From positions 34,374 through 98,373 of the forward strand of contig JADZDM010000033.1 in assembly GCA_020851035.1 (NCBI GenBank): a stretch of DNA of 64,000 bases, written 5' to 3'. Below the pieces are notes generated by a model that was not told the DNA's origin, did not search any database, and worked only from the letters and a program-made list of their open reading frames with translations. Every line of letters starts with the position of its first letter. Positions within the stretch are counted from its first letter, which is position 1. A program made the translations under genes and the position numbers. Positions 60,392 to 64,000 of the stretch are shown here, one piece after another. This stretch comes from Gemmatimonadaceae bacterium (GTDB lineage: Bacteria; Gemmatimonadota; Gemmatimonadetes; Gemmatimonadales; Gemmatimonadaceae).

Positions 60392-61371
60392 GGCCGTGAG
60401 GGCGCTCCCGCCGCACCCTGCAGCACGATCGTGTCACCGTGCGAGATGGCGCGCGCACCGAGTGTCAGGCCCAGCACCGTCGCCACACGGTCCAGCGGCT
60501 CGCCGGTGAAGTCGGCCGTCACGTGCCGTGAGACCAGCGCGCTGTCGGCCAGCACCAGCGTCACGCCGTACCAGCGGTGCAGCGATTCCTGCACCTCCGA
60601 CAGCGAGGCGTCGCTGAACGTCAGGCGACCCTCCTTCAGCGCCGACCCCTCGGACGCCGACACCGTGCCCGCGGACACCGCGATGCCGGCGGTCGTGGCC
60701 ACCGCACCGTCGCCGGCGCGCAGCGTCACGCTCGAGTCGCGGAGGGCGCTGTTCGTCAGCCGCACCACCCCTTCCGTCACGCGCACCGTCACCCCGCTCG
60801 ACGCCGACTCCCGCACCAGGAACGCCGTGCCGACGTCCTCCACCGTCGTCGTGCCGACGTGGATGGCGAACGGCTTGGCCTCGTCATGCGTGACCTCGAA
60901 CCAGCCCTCACCATGCAGCGTGAGCCGGCGATGTGTCGTGCCGAAGCCGGGCTCCAGGCGCAGTTCGCTGGCGGGACCAAGGCGCACCCGCGTGCCGTCG
61001 GCGAGCGTGATGGCCTTCGATGCGCCGGTTGCGGTCACGTACGCCTCCTCGGCCTTCGGAGCTGCGGTGGAACGCCAGAGGGCGGCGGCACCGGCCACCA
61101 CCAGCAGGGCGGCCGCCACGCGGAACGGCGTGCGTTGCCAGAGCGGCAGCGGACGCACGGCCTCGCGCGCTCGCGTCGCCCGCCGTGCGGCGAGGTCGTC
61201 GACGGGTGGCATCGCCTCGGCGCGACGGCGAGCCGTGACGCGCGCCAGTGCCGCCTCGACATCGATCGGCTCGGCGGTCTCGGCGACCCACCGCGCCATC
61301 ATGGAGTCGAGCGCTGCATCGTGGACCGGAGTCCCCTCTTCCGGCACGAGGCCGGCCGTTTCATCGCTCAT
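60388..61371 (-). CDS. FecR-type anti-sigma factor
   Basis: 327 residues from MSDETAGLVPEEG at 61371, with AAGG just upstream. A cytosolic N-terminal part, one transmembrane helix (about 85-100, FRVAAALLVVAGAAALW) and the periplasmic FecR domain (ITLADGTRVRLGPASELRLEP, RLTLHGEGWFEVTHDEAKPFAIHVGTTTVEDVGTAFLVRE) are present. A DUF4974-like C-terminal part (LTFSDASLSEVQESLHRWYGVTLVLADSAL) contacts the receptor STN domain. It regulates the ECF sigma factor encoded divergently 100 bases away. Confidence 0.92.
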   Translation of the reverse strand: MSDETAGLVPEEGTPVHDAALDSMMARWVAETAEPIDVEAALARVTARRRAEAMPPVDDLAARRATRAREAVRPLPLWQRTPFRVAAALLVVAGAAALWRSTAAPKAEEAYVTATGASKAITLADGTRVRLGPASELRLEPGFGTTHRRLTLHGEGWFEVTHDEAKPFAIHVGTTTVEDVGTAFLVRESASSGVTVRVTEGVVRLTNSALRDSSVTLRAGDGAVATTAGIAVSAGTVSASEGSALKEGRLTFSDASLSEVQESLHRWYGVTLVLADSALVSRHVTADFTGEPLDRVATVLGLTLGARAISHGDTIVLQGAAGAPSRP

Positions 61372-61471
61372 ATACCTTGTTGACACCGCTGGGGTCCACT
61401 ACCCCTACGCCACACCCCGAGGGGCCCAAACTGGGCTCCCACGGTTCCCCGGGTCAAGGACGTTCATCGAC

Positions 61472-62077
61472 GTGTCGCCCAGCGCTCCCTCCAGCCCCGG
61501 GTCGGGTTTCCCGCCCGAGGATGTGCAGCGTGCCCTCTTCACCCGGCTGGCGGCGGGGGACGAAGCCGCCTTCGACACGATCTTCCGCACCTGGTACGCC
61601 CCGCTGGTGCGGGTCGCCACCTACCTCCTGCACGACGCCACCATCGCCGAGGAGGTCGTGCAGGACGTGCTGCTCGAAGTCTGGCGCCGTCGCGAGACCC
61701 TCGCCTTCGAGCAGGAGCCGCGGCGCTACCTCATGCGGGCCACCCGCAACCGCGCGCTCAACCACGTGCGGCACGAGGCCGTGGCCGCCCGAGCCGCCGC
61801 GCGCGACGTCAGTGAGGAGTCACACGCCGCCACCGCACCGGCGCTGGTGGATGCAAAGGACCTCGAGGTGGCCGTCGCGCAGGCCGTCGCCACGCTCCCC
61901 GACCGCTGCCGGGCCGTTTTCGAGCTCTCGCGTCGCCACGACATGAGCTACGCGCAGATCGCCGAGTCGCTGGGCATCGCGCCGAAGACGGTCGAGAACC
62001 AGATGGGCAAGGCGTTGCGCATGCTGCGGGTGGCCCTGGCCGCGTGGCTGCCGGGCGGCGATGCGGACGCGGAGTGA
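61472..62077 (+). CDS. ECF sigma factor (FecI-like)
   Basis: 201 residues from a GTG at 61472; the open frame runs far upstream as an artefact. Region 2 (AFDTIFRTWYAPLVRVATYLLHDATIAEEVVQDVLLEVWRRRETL) and region 4 (VAQAVATLPDRCRAVFELSRRHDMSYAQIAESLGIAPKTVENQMGKALRMLRVAL) are both complete. It would direct RNA polymerase to the fecR-receptor operon when the receptor binds its ligand. The two transcripts start from a shared region of about 100 bases. Confidence 0.9.
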   Translation: MSPSAPSSPGSGFPPEDVQRALFTRLAAGDEAAFDTIFRTWYAPLVRVATYLLHDATIAEEVVQDVLLEVWRRRETLAFEQEPRRYLMRATRNRALNHVRHEAVAARAAARDVSEESHAATAPALVDAKDLEVAVAQAVATLPDRCRAVFELSRRHDMSYAQIAESLGIAPKTVENQMGKALRMLRVALAAWLPGGDADAE

Positions 62078-62279
62078 TCGCGCGCGGCGTGAACGGTGTC
62101 ACGGAGTGCACGTGCACGACCCGTCACATCGACGCGGTGCTGCAGTACGCCTTGCGCCGTCGTGGCTGTGACATGGGGGTATCGTGCCGGCGCGGTGTCT
62201 TCTGCTTCGACGGGCCGACACGGGACGGACTTCGCCACCTGCTGCCGGTTCGCACGTCACCATGCCGGAGATCGCGCGC

Positions 62280-63287
62280 ATGTCCTCACTCAAGTCCTGC
62301 ACCGTACTCGGTGCCCTGGCGCTGGTCGCCGTCGGGTGCACCGATGGCAGCACCCAGCCGTCGCCGGCGGAAGCCTCGCTCGTCTCGGCCGCGTTCCGCA
62401 CGGCGGCGCCGGGGTACGATTCGCTTTCCAGCACCTACAGCGCGGAGGGCAACACCGGCGTGTTCGGGCCGCGGCACCGTGGCGGTCCGCGTGGTGCGGC
62501 CGGTGACACGCTCGGCCGCAGCGAGTTGATGGGCGGCGGCTTCCGCGACGAGTTCATCGGCGGGATCGCGATGGGGGCGGGGCTGGGCCGCGGCCCGTTC
62601 GGCGAGCGCTTCGCGACCTCCACCTGCACCACCTTCGACAGCACCAGCGGCATCGTCACCTGCACGCCGGTGGTGCGTGACAGCCTGACGATCAACCGCA
62701 CGTTCCGGTTCCTGACGGCAGCGGGTGTGGCGCAGTCCGCGCGCGACACGCTCACCACCGACCGCATCGAGACCACGCGCAGCGTCACCGGCACGACGAC
62801 GTTCACGCCGGGTCGGCGCGGCGGGTTCGGGCACGGCTTCGGCCCGCGCGGGCTGAACACCTCGGACAGCACGCGGGTGGACATCACCACCGCCCGGTCC
62901 GTGGTGAGCAGCTCCAGCGCGCGGGTCGTGACCGGCCTGGCGTCGGGGAGCACGCAGCGCACGGTGAACGGCGCCTCGAGCGGGCGTGAGACCACCGAGG
63001 GTACCAGCACGATGGGCGTGTTCACGTCGGTGCGGGTGATGGGTGACACCACCACCGGTGTGGTGATCCCGGTGGTCACGAGCGGCTATCCCTATCCCAC
63101 GGCGGGCACGGTGGTGCGGTCGATGTCGGTGACGGTGACGTACGACAGTGGCACGCCGGTGAGCTCGACGCGGCGCGAGGTGATCACGTACGATGGCACC
63201 GCGACGGCGAAGATCAGCATCACGCGGGACGGGACGACGCAGGCGTGCACGCTGGCGCTGCCGCGGGGCCGGCCGGTCTGTCCGTGA
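62280..63287 (+). CDS. Lipoprotein of unknown function
   Basis: 335 residues from MSSLKSCTVLGALALVAVGC, a lipobox signal. The mature part is rich in Thr, Ser and Gly with repeated RTT/TTT motifs (TTDRIETTRSVTGTTTFTPGRRGGFGHGFG). It has two Cys near residues 110-125 and is predicted to be beta-rich. No family is recognised. A strong terminator follows. Confidence 0.72.
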   Translation: MSSLKSCTVLGALALVAVGCTDGSTQPSPAEASLVSAAFRTAAPGYDSLSSTYSAEGNTGVFGPRHRGGPRGAAGDTLGRSELMGGGFRDEFIGGIAMGAGLGRGPFGERFATSTCTTFDSTSGIVTCTPVVRDSLTINRTFRFLTAAGVAQSARDTLTTDRIETTRSVTGTTTFTPGRRGGFGHGFGPRGLNTSDSTRVDITTARSVVSSSSARVVTGLASGSTQRTVNGASSGRETTEGTSTMGVFTSVRVMGDTTTGVVIPVVTSGYPYPTAGTVVRSMSVTVTYDSGTPVSSTRREVITYDGTATAKISITRDGTTQACTLALPRGRPVCP

Positions 63288-63329
63288 GCTGAGGGGTGGG
63301 ACCTGCCCGGCTGACGGGCAGGGCAGTGG

Positions 63330-63361
63330 CAACGCCCCGGGGCATGCACCCCGGGGCGTTG
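63330..63361 (+). terminator. Rho-independent terminator
   Basis: A perfect 13-bp stem (63330-63342 with 63349-63361) with a 6-base loop and a TTGTTG tail, 42 bases after the lipoprotein stop. Confidence 0.88.
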
Positions 63362-63585
63362 TTGTTGGCGGGGTGGGGGGGGCGGCCGGCTGCGGTGGGG
63401 GAGCGTTGTGGCGGACTCGGCTGGAATATCTGACCTCCCAGAGGGTCTGTCTGAGCCCGGGCAGGCGGGATGGACCGTGGTGGTGAGAAATCACCGGCCG
63501 AGGGTGCCCTGGCCGCTCCTCCGGAGCCAGGAGAAAGCCGAGCCCGCTTTGGCCGACGCGCCGCGCGGCCGGAAAACCGGCACCC

Positions 63586-63614
63586 TTGAAGCACGACCCC
63601 ATCCCCCTTAGCTT
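63586..63614 (+). promoter_or_regulatory. Promoter of tRNA-Thr/tuf
   Basis: TTGAAG (63586-63591) and TAGCTT (63609-63614) are separated by 17 bases and end 36 bases before the tRNA. The layout matches the tRNA-Gly promoter. Confidence 0.6.
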
Positions 63615-63650
63615 CACAGACTTGCCCCGCGCCACGTCGGTTCCGGGCAC

Positions 63651-63723
63651 GCTCGCATAGCTCAGTCGGTAGAGCACATCCTTGGTAAGGATGAGGTCAT
63701 CGGTTCGATCCCGATTGCGAGCT
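63651..63723 (+). tRNA. tRNA-Thr (anticodon GGT)
   Basis: A 73-base cloverleaf. Acceptor GCTCGCA pairs with TGCGAGC, anticodon stem CATCC/GGATG with loop TTGGTAA, and T-arm ATCGG TTCGATC CCGAT. It lies 151 bases before tuf, the usual tRNA-tuf arrangement, and is probably co-transcribed with it. Confidence 0.95.
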
Positions 63724-63874
63724 CTGTAGGACTGTACCACCCCGGCGGATTCGACTGGTGCCTGTGCGCACGAGTGGACCCGCCGCTTGCGCTAGCCTCG
63801 GCAGCACGTCGCCCTGGCGCGCTCCGCACGATTGCACCGGTCTCTCACCACCTCTTTTCCAGGATTGCGCTGTC

Positions 63875-64000
63875 ATGGGCAAGGCAAAGTTCGAGCGGAA
63901 CAAGCCGCATCTCAACGTGGGCACCATTGGGCACGTCGACCACGGCAAGACGACGCTGACGGCGGCGATCACGGCGATCCAGGCGAAGAAGGGCCTGGCC
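63875..64000 (+). CDS. tuf: Elongation factor Tu (3' end outside window)
   Basis: The first 42 residues of EF-Tu: [20 protein letters not shown], then [15 protein letters not shown]. The P-loop GHVDHGKT is complete. EF-Tu carries aminoacyl-tRNA to the ribosome. The gene continues past the right edge of the window. Confidence 0.96.
   Translation, partial: MGKAKFERNKPHLNVGTIGHVDHGKTTLTAAITAIQAKKGLA

Larger units (their letters stand above)
63288..63650. other. Intergenic region before tRNA-Thr
   Basis: 363 bases containing a terminator (63330-63361) and a promoter (63586-63614). The remainder shows no gene. Confidence 0.6.

Noticed and set aside
62286..63740. Long minus-strand frame across tRNA-Thr and the lipoprotein gene
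   Set aside because: It translates the complement of a tRNA and a terminator, and is an open frame by chance in GC-rich DNA.

Overview
The window is about 64 kb of GC-rich bacterial chromosome. The host genes fit a Gemmatimonadota-like or related Gram-negative soil bacterium: many lipoproteins, a FecI/FecR/TonB-receptor set, a class I fumarase, a Hanks-type kinase with a large sensor region, and a tRNA-Thr gene directly before tuf. The phylum is an inference from style and gene content, not proven by a marker gene.

Left host arm (1-26.8 kb). A truncated GH42 beta-galactosidase and a lipoprotein face an LVIVD-type lipoprotein and a DUF305 lipoprotein across a strong bidirectional terminator. 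Then come a YXWGXW-type lipoprotein, a Uma2-like nuclease, a cluster of 23-bp palindromic repeats, class I fumarase, a secreted amidase, an ion-channel-like membrane protein, a macro-domain protein, several membrane proteins, uppS, a regulator/membrane-protein pair with its own operator, and an M24/creatinase-like Tat protein. The most unusual host locus is a six-gene operon on the minus strand (25706 to 18498): two B12-binding radical SAM proteins, two GNAT-like proteins, a GH3 acyl-acid amido synthetase and a fatty acid desaturase. Every junction overlaps by 4 or 8 bases. It looks like an undescribed lipid or acyl-amide biosynthetic pathway. A fasciclin lipoprotein follows.

Integrated element (26744-46965). 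A 48-bp perfect direct repeat, the 3' part of a tRNA-Gly(TCC) gene, brackets about 20.2 kb. A tyrosine integrase sits at the right end, and six copies of a 10-bp motif (AGTCARCCAC) lie at the two ends as candidate arm-type sites. The interior has a phage CI-like repressor opposed to an AlpA/excisionase-like HTH protein, a tape measure protein with its neighbours, and several unknown phage-type genes, but no recognisable capsid, portal or large terminase. It is therefore a prophage remnant or satellite-like element. Its left end carries a compact three-gene cassette: WYL-like/TerB-like/zinc-ribbon protein, DprA-family SLOG protein and ComF-like phosphoribosyltransferase. Beside it are an XRE-ImmA/IrrE regulator with a partner under a nested palindromic operator, and a DUF4258 (broken)/DUF2283-HTH toxin-antitoxin-like pair. 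The cassette is a candidate anti-phage defence system. At the right end the integrase 3' end is duplicated, each copy followed by a different small gene.

Right host arm (47-64 kb). It holds a small secreted protein, CutC, a serine/threonine kinase with a large C-terminal sensor, an M19 dipeptidase lipoprotein, an FG-GAP/ASPIC protein overlapping a CehA/McbA metallohydrolase with an N-terminal propeller, a HEAT-repeat protein, a TonB receptor with an STN domain, its FecR anti-sigma factor and a divergent ECF sigma factor, a lipoprotein, tRNA-Thr(GGT) and the start of tuf.
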